From Trichaptum fuscoviolaceum (Eukaryota; Basidiomycota; Agaricomycetes; Hymenochaetales; Trichaptaceae), in contig CAJSYZ010000004.1 of assembly GCA_910574455.1 (NCBI GenBank), positions 2,170,001 to 2,234,000 of the forward strand: a stretch of 64,000 bases of DNA, written 5' to 3'. The position numbers and the translations under genes are program-made. Shown here one piece after another: positions 12,019 to 23,177 of this stretch; within the stretch, counting starts at the first letter, position 1, and every line of letters begins with the position of its first letter. A model generated the notes under the pieces. It saw nothing but the letters and a program-made list of their open reading frames with translations. It ran no database searches and was not told where the DNA came from.

Positions 12019-14685
12019 CTAGGACAAGGGCGTCAAAGATTTGAGTCGAGATACGCCTTCGCCGGTAATCCGAAACTCAAATGGCTCTTTGTAAAGAGGA
12101 TTGGAAGGATTCACAAATCCTTCCTTGGAACTAGGAGGCTTCCGTGTTTGCTCACGCACTTCCTTTGCCCAGTCCATGTGCAGAGCCACATAAGACTGAG
12201 GTGCCCGACCATAAGGGCCATGGTTCCCCACTATCTTGCATATCCTTTTAAGCACGTCCTGCTGTTCATAGGTAAAGAGTGGTTCCCCCGCTGTCAGGTG
12301 CAGTACGGATGGTGCGTTTTCTATGATGAATTTGGAGAGAGATTCGTCGTCACCATAATAATGTCGGTCGTGGATAAGTTTATTCAAATGTTGCCTGAGT
12401 GGAGTCTCGTTCATCACCTCAAAAACGACATGTTCAGAAGACGTAATCATCTGCATCGCGTTGGAAAGGATAACAGCTTTCTCCCTGTGCGTATTTCGCC
12501 GCTTCTCCAGATGCAGGATCTTCGATAATTTTTTTTGGTCTTCGTCATTTTCCGGCCACTTTCGCACTGGCACCGGGACTTCCGTGAGATTCGCCTGCTT
12601 GACAACTTCCGCTAGTGTGTTCAAGGATAATTGGTCGAAAGAAGCTGAGACTTCCTCATAACTGCGCTGTATATCAGCTGGGAGAGCTTTTGGAGGAAAA
12701 CCTTTGGCCGACGCATGGGGTATGTCCTCAGAGCCATAGTATTCGATGTCGCCCTCTTCGGCCATCTTTGCAAAGAATTCCTCGAAATAGAACTTAGGCA
12801 GGTCCTTCAGATCGAGGACACCCTCTTCTGATGGATCAAGATTTGGGAACGGTTTGCACGTAAAGTCATCTATGCTGGCATCCCATGTGGACTCCTGCTC
12901 GTCGAGTGTGGTGGCTGGCTGTTGTGAATCCAACTTCTTCAGCTTGCGATTGAGGATGACATACAACCTTCGATGGAATTCGAAGATAAGATAGAAGCGC
13001 ACAAGAAAGAAACGGAACTTTTCGATGGGTTTTGCGTCAGGCAACGGCTGCCAGGAGTTTGTGAAGGGGTATTTGGATTTAAGCTTTGCTCTCGCGCCCT
13101 CTACCAAGCTCTGCAGCTTCTTTTCGGCTTCCTTCAGCGTCTTCACAGCCCGGCCCCTCTTTTCCTCACTATACTTTGGGTCCTTTGTCGTCTCCTCCAA
13201 CTCCTTTGCTTTGCTTTTCGCCTTAACCGCGTCCTTGTATGTCGTATCCTCCTCGCGGAAGTCTGCTAACTTGTCTTCAATCCCTGCTAACCACTCTTCG
13301 TAGTGTGCTTCCTCTGAGGATATGAGGCTTTGAGGTAAAGCGGTGAGCAGGTCATCAAACAGATGCCTTGCAATGGGAACCGTTCCGTTCCGGCGCATGG
13401 TTGGTTGGGCAGTGAACTCAGCGTAAAGCTCGTTTACACCTCTGATGAGCCCCGCTGTCTTGACACTGCCATCACCAGTAATGTCAAAAGGGGCAACCGA
13501 TTCGATCTTGAATTTGTTTGGGAAAACAATGGCAAAAGCCATATAAAGAATGTTCCTGGCGTCCTCGAAGACGTGTCGTAGTTTAATACTACAAGCTGCC
13601 GCTTCGCTCTATGTGAGAACTCATGAGTTTAATTTGTTTTGCAATAGCTTTCAAGATGACTTACCGATTCAGCTGCTACGGCAATGATTTGAAGCTTGCG
13701 TATCATGACAGCGAACGATGCTATAGTCCGCGTCAAAAGGTCGTCTTTGGAGCGGTCCGCCTTCCGTTCAGCATCCAATGTCTCCATACGAGCCAGCTTT
13801 TCGTTCATTTGATGCACCTTGTCGGTGGTGCTTCGAATCATATCAAATTGACTGTCAAGCCTTTTGCTAACATTAGCTGCCATGACAGAGTGTAGCGCAT
13901 GGATGCCCTCCTCAGCTGCAGCCCTCGCAAGCATCGGGTAATTCAGGGCTGCCTGGTCCTTTATATGTTGTATCTCATTGGAGAGAGATTCGACTTTCTC
14001 CTCCAAGCTCTTTATTGTCTTCGAGTCACTGAGATCCGTGTTCTCCGATTTGGCCGCCTTTTTTTTCGTGGCTTTCAGATCTTCCTTTTTTTTGTCAAAA
14101 TCTTGATATCCCTCAACATTCCGCATCGCCAGTTCCAGCCGTTCCTCCACTTTCTTTTTTTCATCAGTATTCGCCCGCCCGAGCTGCCGCTCCATGCTTG
14201 AGTTTTGTTATCACCTGGTTGAGAACTTTGGCAGTCTCGACCAGCTTTCCTCCAATGTCCGTCCATTCCTTGCCCGCTTTGTCCAAGTCGCCCCCTATCC
14301 CATTGAGCATGGTGACTGACAAGTCGCTAGTTGGGTATAGGAAAGAGATAAGAAGCAATCTACACAGACTGGCAATGTCACTCACAGGTTCGTTTTCAAG
14401 TCTTCGACACTGTTTGACGGCTTGGAGTCCACGTCCGACCCAGGTTTTGCCACCCCACTGCCAGTGGCACCGGCACTGGCGGCCTCGCTGACAGTAGAAT
14501 GGAATGTCATCAAGATGCAATTAAGCTCAGGCTGGCAACACTACTCACAATTCCAAATTGGATGTGTCTGGTTCCGCCTCAGTGGCAGATGTCAAATTGC
14601 CACTGCCAACTCCTAGTCCAACCTCAAACTCCGATTGTGACCTCAACCCGGGCCCTGCACTTGCAAGAGACTCCGAGTCGGACAT
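12019..14685 (-). CDS. 819-aa coiled-coil protein of unknown function, giant-element companion gene
   Basis: The inferred minus-strand exons are 14685-14549, 14487-14386, 14326-14215, 14183-13665 and 13608-12019 (2460 nt). All joins keep phase, though the third intron would be only 31 nt. The protein starts MSDSESLASAG with an acidic/Ser-rich head. Residues about 100-330 are charged and coiled-coil-like (KKKEDLKATKKKAAKSE, EKVESLSNEIQHIKDQ). The large last exon gives a mixed alpha-rich domain with EEFFAKMAEEGDIEYYGSEDIP and ending GEGVSRLKSLTPLS. I do not recognise a family. It lies head-to-head with the 557-aa gene across a 2-kb palindrome-rich spacer, and its MSD/SD-rich start resembles that of its neighbour, so the two may be co-regulated. 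Confidence 0.7.
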
Positions 14686-16670
14686 GGAGACGCCGGGCCC
14701 ATTCACTGGCAGGCTGTCAAGAGAATGTCCTGGTCACATACTTTGAAGGCTGGCAACATGAATGACACTTACTTGATTGCTGATTTGCCACTGTCATCTC
14801 GCTGTACCATCTGCATGAGAAATTCAATCCATTTCACCACGTCTGACCGCGTCTTTATAAGCCCGGGCCACGGATGGGCTCCATTTTTGCCGGAAGAAAC
14901 TATTCCTGTTTGGACTTTTTGTGAAAGAATTGAAATTACTACTAATACTAGTTTTTGAGACATGTACTACATACCAGCTAGTCTGGCTTCCTCTGGATCC
15001 AGCAGCAGTCTGACTTCGATTGGCCCGGGAGGCTCAGGCTGAGTGCCAGTGGCTTGCTGGCCCGGGATGCCAGTGTTAACAGGTAGCAGTGGCATGTTAG
15101 CGTGAGGGACAACACTGGCAGACATTCTGAAGGGATAGTCGTTGAGTTGCTGGCTTCAAGATGATGTGGGGGGCATCATGATGGGGTCCGCTGCCAGTGG
15201 CAACTAAAAGCTATTCACCGTCGGAACGTGAACTTGAAGAAGTTGATGGAAGTCGGATACTACCGCTGCCAGCAGGCCACACCGTGACTCAGGCTGACGG
15301 AGTGCCGTGAAGAGTAGTACTATATTTAAATTTAAGTACTCAGGCTAGTACTACTATGCCAGTGATACTACTACTACTAGTAGTAGGACTTCCCAGCCTC
15401 ACTGGCACTGGCAGTGCCACAGCATGAGTGCACCCGCCGCGAGTAGTACTACTACCGTAACTACTAGTACTACTACTACTACTACTAGTACTTACTAGTC
15501 AAATTTGAAGTTGATGATCTCAGCAACTTGACAGCTCGGCCGCCGCAGTTCGCTTCGGAGTCCGAGTCCTTGCCGGATAGTACTATAGTAGTACTATACT
15601 TGTTCGTGTTTCACGGCATGATGATGCAGAGGCACCGTGATCATCATTATGATGGTACTAGAGTAGTGACGCAGCCTGCGGCTCAGGCTGAGTTGGAAGC
15701 CACCATACTCAGGCTATGCTTCCCGTACTAAGGATTTAGAACGGCTTTTTCGTCCTACTAGTATGTAGTACTAGTACTAAACGGCACGGCTCGGAGCCAA
15801 ACTCTCCGTCTTGCCCGGGCCCTAAATTTCCAGGATCTAGCAGAGGGGAAGGGTCTGCCAGATGGTCCGTGTCTAGGACAGTCGTCCTAAATGCCTGCCT
15901 TGCTTACCGTACTAGTAGTAGTATCAGGTAAGATATCATAAGTACACCCTGATACCTTACCTTCAAGTTCAAAGGTAAGTTATACCGCGGGACTCCATGG
16001 ACCGGCAGAACTTCTGCTCAAGGCCGGCGGTGGACGGGTGGCTTCAACCTCCCTAAATGCTTGCCAGCCTGAGTGCCAAGCGGGGTCTTATGGGTTTCAA
16101 TTTCAGGTGTCCTAAATCCTTCATCCAGTGGCGCCACTGGCAGTGATACCGTGACTCAGGCTCAGCCTGAGCCTGAGGCTGCCACTGCAGTGCCAGTGGC
16201 AGTGAGGCTACTAGTTCTGGGAGGAAGGGCACTGCGTTCCGGAATTGCGTGATAACGCTCAGGGAAATCTGCCTCCCGTGCAAACGTCTTCAAGTTGACA
16301 AATGGGGGACTCGGACTCGGAGTAAGGGACTTGCCGGCGAAGCTCGGCCCGTTTTCTACTAGTACTGTAGTATTAGTAATAACTTGAAGTTGCCCCTCAG
16401 GCTCACTGGCACTCACTGCCAGTGGCTCACTCAGGCTACTACTAGTAATAGCCTACTACTACTAGTACTACTCAGGCTGCCGGTGGCATGCCACGGTGGC
16501 GACACTTGACCTTCATTCCAACTTCACTCACCGTTTGAATAACCCTTGCCATTACTTTCCTCTCAGGCATACTACTACTAGTAGTATTCCTAGTAGTAGT
16601 ACTCACTGCACTGCCAACTTGATCTTGAAGTAGCTCAGGCTCTTCGTTCAGTCACTATCAAATCTCCAAA
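14686..16670. promoter_or_regulatory. Divergent spacer packed with palindromic words
   Basis: This spacer separates two divergently oriented genes. It is dense in five word types: (ACT)nAGTAGT runs such as at 15,355-15,390 and 15,440-15,500; GCCAGTGGC/CACTGGCAGTG; AGCCTGAGGCT, for example near 16,160-16,180; AACTTGAAGTT/CAAGTTCAAG; and CTCCGAGTC. Each word is close to its own reverse complement. The same vocabulary fills the other spacers of the giant element and a 391-nt intron of the DUF6532-like gene. A role in transposase binding, chromatin marking or regulation is inferred. Confidence 0.5.
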
Positions 16671-16871
16671 ATGTCAAGTTCTGATCTCGGGGATACTCCA
16701 AGCTCTTGCTTGGACACAGACGAGGACGAGGACGGTTCAGAATCCAGCTTTGGTCTCAACACTCACAGCTCAAAGTCCGCGATCATCGAAGACGAGAGCG
16801 AATACAAAGTGTATACAAATCCTGTAGAGGTTAAGTTCGGTAGGACCACATATTATCTATATTTCAGTGTG

Positions 16872-17443
16872 TGTCAGGAATCGCCACGGATTTACTTATT
16901 GTTTTCTTTTATTTTCCTTTTACTTATGATTTACTGATGTCTTTTCTTTACTTTCGATTCCTGACATCGTACGAGACGCTCGTACGGTCAGCGGTACGCG
17001 CTCGGTACGAAGCCCGTACGGCGCGTACACCTTTGCATCTATCTGCACACGGGGATTGTTGTTTCTTTTGATTCTATTCACTAACGGACACTTTTCGGTG
17101 CGCTTGGGTTCAAACCCGGCGCGCCAGCGATGCTTATTCATCTTTCTATTTGTATTTCAAATTCGGATCGGACCACGGGTCCGTACGGACGGTGGCTTGG
17201 AGGAACTGTATAGTTCCTCCTGCGCTTGCCAAAAGCGCCCGTCCGCCTGAGAAGCACTCCACTTTTGGCCTCTTGTCAAGTGCTTCCCAGGTGACGTTAT
17301 ATTTGTGCTTCTGATGTGTAGAATAGCTTAATTGACTTGTCAAGTGCTTCCCAGAGTGTGGAACCGCTTTGCATAGCCGCTGATCGTCCGATTTACGTTG
17401 TCCGAGGTCCTGAGAACGCATAGAACCACTCTGTGTCGTAACA
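16872..17443 (+). repeat. 5' LTR of retroelement 1
   Basis: 572 bp, TG...CA ends. It contains seven GTAC words, a twice-repeated CTTGTCAAGTGCTTCCCAG, and the 11-mer ACTTTTGGCCT at 17261-17271 that pairs with the primer-binding site. CTGTATAGTT at 17208-17217 may be part of the promoter. Confidence 0.97.
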
Positions 17444-17445
17444 TT

Positions 17446-17456
17446 AGGCCAAAAGT
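17446..17456 (+). other. Primer-binding site of retroelement 1, self-priming type
   Basis: AGGCCAAAAGT begins two bases after the LTR. It is the exact reverse complement of ACTTTTGGCCT inside the LTR at 17261-17271. In Tf1 of fission yeast the first 11 nt of the mRNA pair with the primer site and are cleaved to prime reverse transcription. The 11-nt match suggests the same mechanism and puts the RNA start near 17261. Confidence 0.75.
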
Positions 17457-17539
17457 CTTTTTTCTCACTACCTCGCGCGAAAAAACTCGTACCGTTCGAA
17501 CCATTCTGCCGACGCTCGCTTCGCTCGAACGCCCGTACG

Positions 17540-18739
17540 ATGCAGAACGCTACACCACCTGTTCCTGCGCCCGGAGGCCCTCCTGGAGCGCCCCCCGTCG
17601 CACCCGTGCAGGCACCCGTACCCCCACAACCCCCAACTATGGATGAGGCGACTCAGGCTATGCTGAACCAGTATATGGCCCCCTGGAGGGAGCAGATCGA
17701 TCAGTTGCTTCAGCAGAATGCATACTTGAAGGGAGCGCTCGAAACGCGCGTCGCCGAACCGCGCGGTACGAAGGGTCCGAAGATTCCACCCCCAGGCTTG
17801 TTTTACGGCCCCAAGGGCGATGCCGCGGACAAGGACAAGCTTTCGTACGAAGCTTGGTCCGGTCAGGTACGGAACTACATCTCTATGCGCCCGCACGAGT
17901 TCCCGGACGAGCGTACGAAGTGCCAGTTCGCTGCGACTTACCTTCGAGGCCCTGCAGACGAGTGGGTGCGTCCCTACATGGACTCGATCCACAAGGGCGA
18001 GCCAGTCGCCATTTTCGACAAGTTGGACACTTTCTTGGAGTCTCTGGCTGCTGGATATGGTGAAGCTGATGCTGTTGCTGCTGCTGAGAACGAAATTATG
18101 GCTCTCAGGCAGACTGGAACTGTGGCTGAGTATGCTGCTCGCTACAGGGCTCTCAAGGTCAAGACCAAGTGGGTTGCAGACGATAAACCATGGATTGCTT
18201 GGTTCCGGTACGGACTTTCGAACCGTTTTCGTACGGACCTGACGCTCAAGAAGATGCCTGAGGACTTTGATGGGTATGTGAAGGCCTGCTGTGTCTACGA
18301 TGATGAGCTGCGTGCCATCCGTGCCACAACTCGTACCAACCCCATCCCTCAGCGCACTGGAACTGCTTTCCAGACGCGTCAGACGTCGAACTCGAACCAG
18401 CCTCGTACCGGCTCGAGCCACCGTGACCCGAACGCGATGGAGGTGGACCAGATCAGTAGGGAAGAGGCGCTGCGCAAGGGGTTATGCTTCCACTGTGGCG
18501 AGAAAGGTCATATGTCCGCCAAGTGCCCCAAGCGCCACGCGTCTAATACCTCGAACCGTACGAACGTCAGTACGGCCTCGACACCCCAGGTACCGGCCCC
18601 AGCTCCCACTGCTTCGATCTCTGACGTCTCGGACGAGACCCCCCTCGTACCGAGCGGTACGACCGAACGCCCAATCTCTGTTTCTGATGCTGCCAAAGTC
18701 CTTATGGCGCACCTCTCGAAGGAATCGGATTTCAACTAG
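17540..18739 (+). CDS. gag: Gag of retroelement 1, 399 aa
   Basis: Starts at ATG 17540, 96 nt after the LTR. A proline-rich head leads to the retrotransposon gag core (about residues 95-235, with DKLSYEAWSGQVRNYI and AEYAARYRALK). A basic linker follows, then a CCHC zinc knuckle CFHCGEKGHMSAKC near residue 315, and a hydrophilic tail ends at TAG 18737-18739. It forms the particle and packages the RNA. The slippery-type heptamer sits just before the stop. Confidence 0.95.
   Translation: MQNATPPVPAPGGPPGAPPVAPVQAPVPPQPPTMDEATQAMLNQYMAPWREQIDQLLQQNAYLKGALETRVAEPRGTKGPKIPPPGLFYGPKGDAADKDKLSYEAWSGQVRNYISMRPHEFPDERTKCQFAATYLRGPADEWVRPYMDSIHKGEPVAIFDKLDTFLESLAAGYGEADAVAAAENEIMALRQTGTVAEYAARYRALKVKTKWVADDKPWIAWFRYGLSNRFRTDLTLKKMPEDFDGYVKACCVYDDELRAIRATTRTNPIPQRTGTAFQTRQTSNSNQPRTGSSHRDPNAMEVDQISREEALRKGLCFHCGEKGHMSAKCPKRHASNTSNRTNVSTASTPQVPAPAPTASISDVSDETPLVPSGTTERPISVSDAAKVLMAHLSKESDFN
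18727..18733 (+). promoter_or_regulatory. Candidate -1 frameshift heptamer GGATTTC
   Basis: In gag frame it reads G GAT TTC AAC TAG. Slipping back one base enters the pol frame, which is open across the gag stop and lacks its own ATG near its start. The heptamer fits the X XXY YYZ pattern only loosely (GGA instead of three identical bases), though GGAUUU-type sites are known. Weaker than in the other two elements. Confidence 0.5.
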
Positions 18740-21700
18740 GGTCTCAGCGCATCGTCGCGCCGCTCGAGACCCAGAACCGATTCTCTTGTTTAGAAAATGA
18801 TGTCCCAGTCCCTTCTGTGTCTACTAGTGTACAGTCAATAGACAAGAAGTTGCGCCGGTTCATTCGTTTTCCTGTGAGAGTCAGCGATGGCAGAAAGATC
18901 TTAAGGATGAGAGCCTTCTTAGACAGTGGGGCCTCATCGATATTTATTAACCGTACGGTTGTCGAACGGTTCGGGCTCCGTACGAGACCTTTGGTCCCTC
19001 GTACGCGGTTGTACAACGCAGACAACTCGTTGAACAATGTGGGCTGGCTCACAGATGAAGTGCCGATTAGTTTAACAGTCGGATCGCACACGGAGAACGT
19101 GACTGCAGTAGTGGCGGACATTGGGGACTATCCCCTGATTATTGGGGTCGATTGGTTGCGACTCCACAACCCAGAGATCGACTGGGCGAACGACCAGATG
19201 ACTTTTACGCGCTGTGCGAAGGCCTGTCAGCCTCGTACGGACCGTACGGAGTTTCAGATGGAAGGTCCCCCGGAGTCAGACGCCGTGCGCACGGCTCGTA
19301 CGGAGACCTCGAACCGCGCACGCCGCGCGAAGCCTCGGCCACCTCCTCGAACTCGAGTGACGGTAGCTGAGCTCGAGGACGAACCGTACGACTCGGGTGG
19401 TACGGACGAACCGGTCAGCGAACGAGACAAAGTTCCGCCAGGCTTCCGGTATTCTGAGAAGTATTGGGATGTTTATCACGATTCTGAGGAATTCTTTGTC
19501 ACGGATGACCCGGATTTCGCACAGCGGATCGCCGCTTCGTACACCTGGTCTCAGGCAATTGCTGAGAAGACTGCAGTGAAGGAAGGCGAGAAGTCGTTCG
19601 AAGAACTCGTACCGCCGCAGTACCGCGATTTCGCCAAAGTCTTCTCGAAGGACCGGGCAGAACGCCTCCCCACCCGTAAACCGTACGACCATGCGATCGA
19701 CCTCGTACCGGGTGCGGTACCTTCTTACAGCAAGATCTACCCCATGGCGCCGAACGAGCGTACGGCGCTGAAGGAATTCATCGAGGAGAACTTGAGGAAG
19801 GGGTACATTCGACCCTCCAAGTCTCCGGCTGCGGCTCCGGTCTTCTTTATCAAGAAGAAGGACGGTTCGCTGCGCATGGTGGTAGATTATCGCAAGCTCA
19901 ATGCGATGACTGTGAAGAACAGGTACCCACTGCCTCTCACCACTGAGCTAGTCGATGCCTTGAAGAAAGCGAAGGTGTTTACGACCTTAGACCTTCGATC
20001 CGGGTACCACAACGTACGGATGAAGGAAGGAGACGAGTGGAAAGCGGCCTTTCGTACGCAGGAAGGCCACTTCGAACCGACGGTGATGACCTTCGGACTC
20101 ACCAATGCTCCGGCGACGTTCCAGCACATGATGAACAACATCTTCAAAGATCTGAATGGGGTGATTGTGATCATCTATCTAGACGATTTGCTGATTTTCT
20201 CTGAGAATGAGGAAGATCATGTCGAGCACGTTCGTACCGTACTCGAACGGCTCGAGAAGCACGACCTGTTTGTCAAGCCGGAGAAGTGTAAGTTCCACCA
20301 GTCTTCTGTGGAATACCTAGGCATGGTTATCGGAGCCGGTACGGTTTCGATGGACCCGGCCAAGGTCAAGGCGGTTCTGGAGTGGCCTATACCTGCAAAG
20401 GTCAAGGATATTCAAGCCTTCCTTGGTTTTGCGAACTTCTATCGCCGGTTTATCGAGGATTACTCCCGGATCGTACGGCCTATGACCGAACTGCTTCGAA
20501 AGGACGTCCGGTTCGAGTGGGGTACGAGACAACAAGCCTCGTTCGACGAATTGAAGCGTCGATTCACTCAAGCACCGGTACTGGCCATGCCTGACCTCGA
20601 GAAACCATTTATTCTTGAGTGTGACGCTTCTGACTTTGCGACAGGTGCAGTACTGTCGCAGGTCGGTACGGACGGTACGATTCATCCGGTGGCTTTCTAC
20701 TCGAAATCGCTAAATGATGCGGAGCGAAACTATGAGATCTATGATAAGGAGCTACTGGCTATCGTACGGTCGCTCGACGAGTGGAGACATTATCTCGAAG
20801 GGTCTCCACACAAGATCGATGTTGTCTCGGACCACAAGAACCTGCTCTACTTCTCTGAAGCTCGCAATCTTACTCGCAGACAAGCTCGCTGGAGTATTTT
20901 TCTCAGTCGGTTCGACTTCACGATCCGACATCGCCCTGGCCGGCTTGGGGGCAAGCCAGACGCGATGTCACGTCGTACCGACCTCGAACCAAATGGTCCG
21001 GACAACACGAACCGGACTCTGTTGGATAGAGACTTGTTTCGCTTGCATGCAATGCGTCGAGGCATGGTACGGCTCGAGGGGGACACGGCGTTGTTGCGAA
21101 GGATCCGGAGTTCGAAGAGTTGGGACGAGGAATTGGTAGAAGCGATTGAGGCACTGAAGGGGAAGGCTCCTGTGTCCTTGAAGAAGGAGTTAGAGGACTG
21201 GAACACGGAGGATGGACTGCTGCTGTACCGAGGGAAGGTCTATGTACCGAAGGACGAGGAAATTCGGCGAGATATTGTGAAATTACATCATGATTCTCTA
21301 CCGGTGGGACACCCCGGACGGTGGAAGACGTACGAGCTGGTGAGTCGCAACTATTGGTGGCCAGGGATGTCTTCTTTTGTCGAGCGGTACGTGTCCGGGT
21401 GCGATACCTGTATGCGCACCAAGAATATTCCCCAGCGACCGGTCGGACCGCTCGAACCGAACGAGGTACCGTCCGGGCCATGGCAGACCATCTCCTGCGA
21501 CTTTATCACGCAGCTGCCGCCGTCTGATGGGTTTGATGCGATCTTTGTGGTGGTAGACCGGCTCACCAAGCAGGCGCACTTCGTACCAACGACGTCCGAC
21601 GTCGACTCGACTCGTACGGCCGAACTGTTTGTGTCCGAGGTTTGGAAACACCATGGTACGCCTCGAAAAATCATCTCGGACCGAGGGCCCCAGTTCGTAT

Positions 21701-22548
21701 CACGCTTCATGAAGGAGTTCTTCAAGCGACTGGGTATTAAAGGTGCTACTTCGACTTCTTTCCACCCTCAGACTGATGGTCAGACCGAACGAGTAAATCA
21801 GGAGCTCGAACAGTATCTTCGAGCCTTCACAGACGTTCGGCAGGAGAACTGGGCTCGGCTGCTGCCTATGGCCGAGTTTGCGCATAATACTCGTGCGCAT
21901 TCAGCCACTCGGACCTCGCCGTTCGCGCTCTTGTACGGGTACGAGCCCGGGTTCGCCATCGTACCGAGTACGGGTCTTTCGACCGTACCAGCAGCTGATG
22001 ACCGTCTAGACATGCTGAAGAAGGCTCAGGACGATGCCCAGGCCGCGTTGGAAGTTGCTGCGGATCGTATGAAGCGCTACTACGACCAGCACCGTACGGA
22101 CGTACCGGACATCGAACCAGGTGATCGTGTCTGGCTCGAGGCTCGCAATATAGCCTTGCCAGGTGCCAGGAAGCTCAATCATCGTCGACTCGGTCCGTAC
22201 GAGGTCGTACGAAAGCTAAGTCCGCTAAACTATGAGCTGAAACTTCCAGCTTCGATGAAGGTGCACCCAGTCTTCCATGTCTCGCTCCTGACCAAGTACC
22301 AGTCGGACACGATCCCCGGACGCGTACAGACCCCTCCCGAGCCCGTACCAATCAATGGGGACATTGAGTACGAAGTTCAGGAAATACTGAACTCGCGTCG
22401 TACGGGCCGTACGCAAAAACTTCAGTACTTGGTTCGATGGAAGGGTTACCAGTCGGACGAAGATACCTGGCTCGATGCGGTTAATATGGAACACGCACAA
22501 GCTCGAATTCGCGCTTTCCATCGCAAGTATCCCTTGGCGGTACGGTGA
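18730..22548 (+). CDS. pol: Pol of retroelement 1: protease, RT, RNase H, integrase, chromodomain
   Basis: The frame is open from within the gag end to TGA 22546-22548. The order is: aspartic protease with LDSGASSIFI; reverse transcriptase with YLDD in IIYLDDLLIF; RNase H with ECDASDFATGAVL; integrase with the HHCC finger (HHDSLPVGH ... CDTCMRTK) and the DDE core (ISCDFITQLP, SDRGPQF, TDGQTERVNQE); and a C-terminal chromodomain (LQYLVRWKGYQSDEDTW). Chromodomains guide chromovirus integrases to modified histones. No ATG opens the frame, which supports Gag-Pol production by -1 frameshifting. Confidence 0.95.
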   Translation, partial: FQLGSQRIVAPLETQNRFSCLENDVPVPSVSTSVQSIDKKLRRFIRFPVRVSDGRKILRMRAFLDSGASSIFINRTVVERFGLRTRPLVPRTRLYNADNSLNNVGWLTDEVPISLTVGSHTENVTAVVADIGDYPLIIGVDWLRLHNPEIDWANDQMTFTRCAKACQPRTDRTEFQMEGPPESDAVRTARTETSNRARRAKPRPPPRTRVTVAELEDEPYDSGGTDEPVSERDKVPPGFRYSEKYWDVYHDSEEFFVTDDPDFAQRIAASYTWSQAIAEKTAVKEGEKSFEELVPPQYRDFAKVFSKDRAERLPTRKPYDHAIDLVPGAVPSYSKIYPMAPNERTALKEFIEENLRKGYIRPSKSPAAAPVFFIKKKDGSLRMVVDYRKLNAMTVKNRYPLPLTTELVDALKKAKVFTTLDLRSGYHNVRMKEGDEWKAAFRTQEGHFEPTVMTFGLTNAPATFQHMMNNIFKDLNGVIVIIYLDDLLIFSENEEDHVEHVRTVLERLEKHDLFVKPEKCKFHQSSVEYLGMVIGAGTVSMDPAKVKAVLEWPIPAKVKDIQAFLGFANFYRRFIEDYSRIVRPMTELLRKDVRFEWGTRQQASFDELKRRFTQAPVLAMPDLEKPFILECDASDFATGAVLSQVGTDGTIHPVAFYSKSLNDAERNYEIYDKELLAIVRSLDEWRHYLEGSPHKIDVVSDHKNLLYFSEARNLTRRQARWSIFLSRFDFTIRHRPGRLGGKPDAMSRRTDLEPNGPDNTNRTLLDRDLFRLHAMRRGMVRLEGDTALLRRIRSSKSWDEELVEAIEALKGKAPVSLKKELEDWNTEDGLLLYRGKVYVPKDEEIRRDIVKLHHDSLPVGHPGRWKTYELVSRNYWWPGMSSFVERYVSGCDTCMRTKNIPQRPVGPLEPNEVPSGPWQTISCDFITQLPPSDGFDAIFVVVDRLTKQAHFVPTTSDVDSTRTAELFVSEVWKHHGTPRKIISDRGPQFVSRFMKEFFKRLGIKGATSTSFHPQTDGQTERVNQELEQYLRAFTDVRQENWARLLPMAEFAHNTRAHSATRTSPFALLYGYEPGFAIVPSTGLSTVPAADDRLDMLKKAQDDAQAALEVAADRMKRYYDQHRTDVPDIEPGDRVWLEARNIALPGARKLNHRRLGPYEVVRKLSPLNYELKLPASMKVHPVFHVSLLTKYQSDTIPGRVQTPPEPVPINGDIEYEVQEILNSRRTGRTQKLQYLVRWKGYQSDEDTWLDAVNMEHAQARIRAFHRKYPLAVR

Positions 22549-22591
22549 CCGTACGGATCGGTACGAACACGCACGCTGTTTAGCAGCGTCC

Positions 22592-22605
22592 TTGGAGGGG
22601 GGTAA
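22592..22605 (+). other. Polypurine tract of retroelement 1
   Basis: TTGGAGGGGGGTAA directly before the 3' LTR; it is the expected plus-strand primer site. A near-identical tract borders the 3' LTR of retroelement 2. Confidence 0.85.
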
Positions 22606-23177
22606 TGTCAGGAATCGCCACGGATTTACTTATTGTTTTCTTTTATTTTCCTTTTACTTATGATTTACTGATGTCTTTTCTTTACTTTCGATTCCTGACA
22701 TCGTACGAGACGCTCGTACGGTCAGCGGTACGCGCTCGGTACGAAGCCCGTACGGCGCGTACACCTTTGCATCTATCTGCACACGGGGATTGTTGTTTCT
22801 TTTGATTCTATTCACTAACGGACACTTTTCGGTGCGCTTGGGTTCAAACCCGGCGCGCCAGCGATGCTTATTCATCTTTCTATTTGTATTTCAAATTCGG
22901 ATCGGACCACGGGTCCGTACGGACGGTGGCTTGGAGGAACTGTATAGTTCCTCCTGCGCTTGCCAAAAGCGCCCGTCCGCCTGAGAAGCACTCCACTTTT
23001 GGCCTCTTGTCAAGTGCTTCCCAGGTGACGTTATATTTGTGCTTCTGATGTGTAGAATAGCTTAATTGACTTGTCAAGTGCTTCCCAGAGTGTGGAACCG
23101 CTTTGCATAGCCGCTGATCGTCCGATTTACGTTGTCCGAGGTCCTGAGAACGCATAGAACCACTCTGTGTCGTAACA
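22606..23177 (+). repeat. 3' LTR of retroelement 1
   Basis: Same 572 bp as 16872-17443, with no difference seen. It is followed by the target-site copy GTGTG. Confidence 0.97.

Larger units (their letters stand above)
16872..23177 (+). mobile_element. Retroelement 1: full-length Ty3/gypsy chromovirus, 6.3 kb
   Basis: Complete element with 572-bp LTRs (TGTCAGG...GTAACA), a 5-bp target duplication GTGTG at 16867-16871 and 23178-23182, a self-complementary primer site, gag, pol with chromodomain, and a polypurine tract. The two LTRs look identical base for base, so the insertion is very young. Gag and pol are free of internal stops, so the copy may be competent to move. Confidence 0.97.

Noticed and set aside
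17468..18421. 317-codon minus-strand open frame opposite gag of retroelement 1
   Set aside because: Antisense shadow of gag; R/L/S-rich with no domain.
18817..18819. GTG as the start of pol in retroelement 1
   Set aside because: The frame is open upstream of it and matches the homologous Pol of retroelement 2 there. Eukaryotic genes rarely use GTG, and frameshifting explains the layout better.
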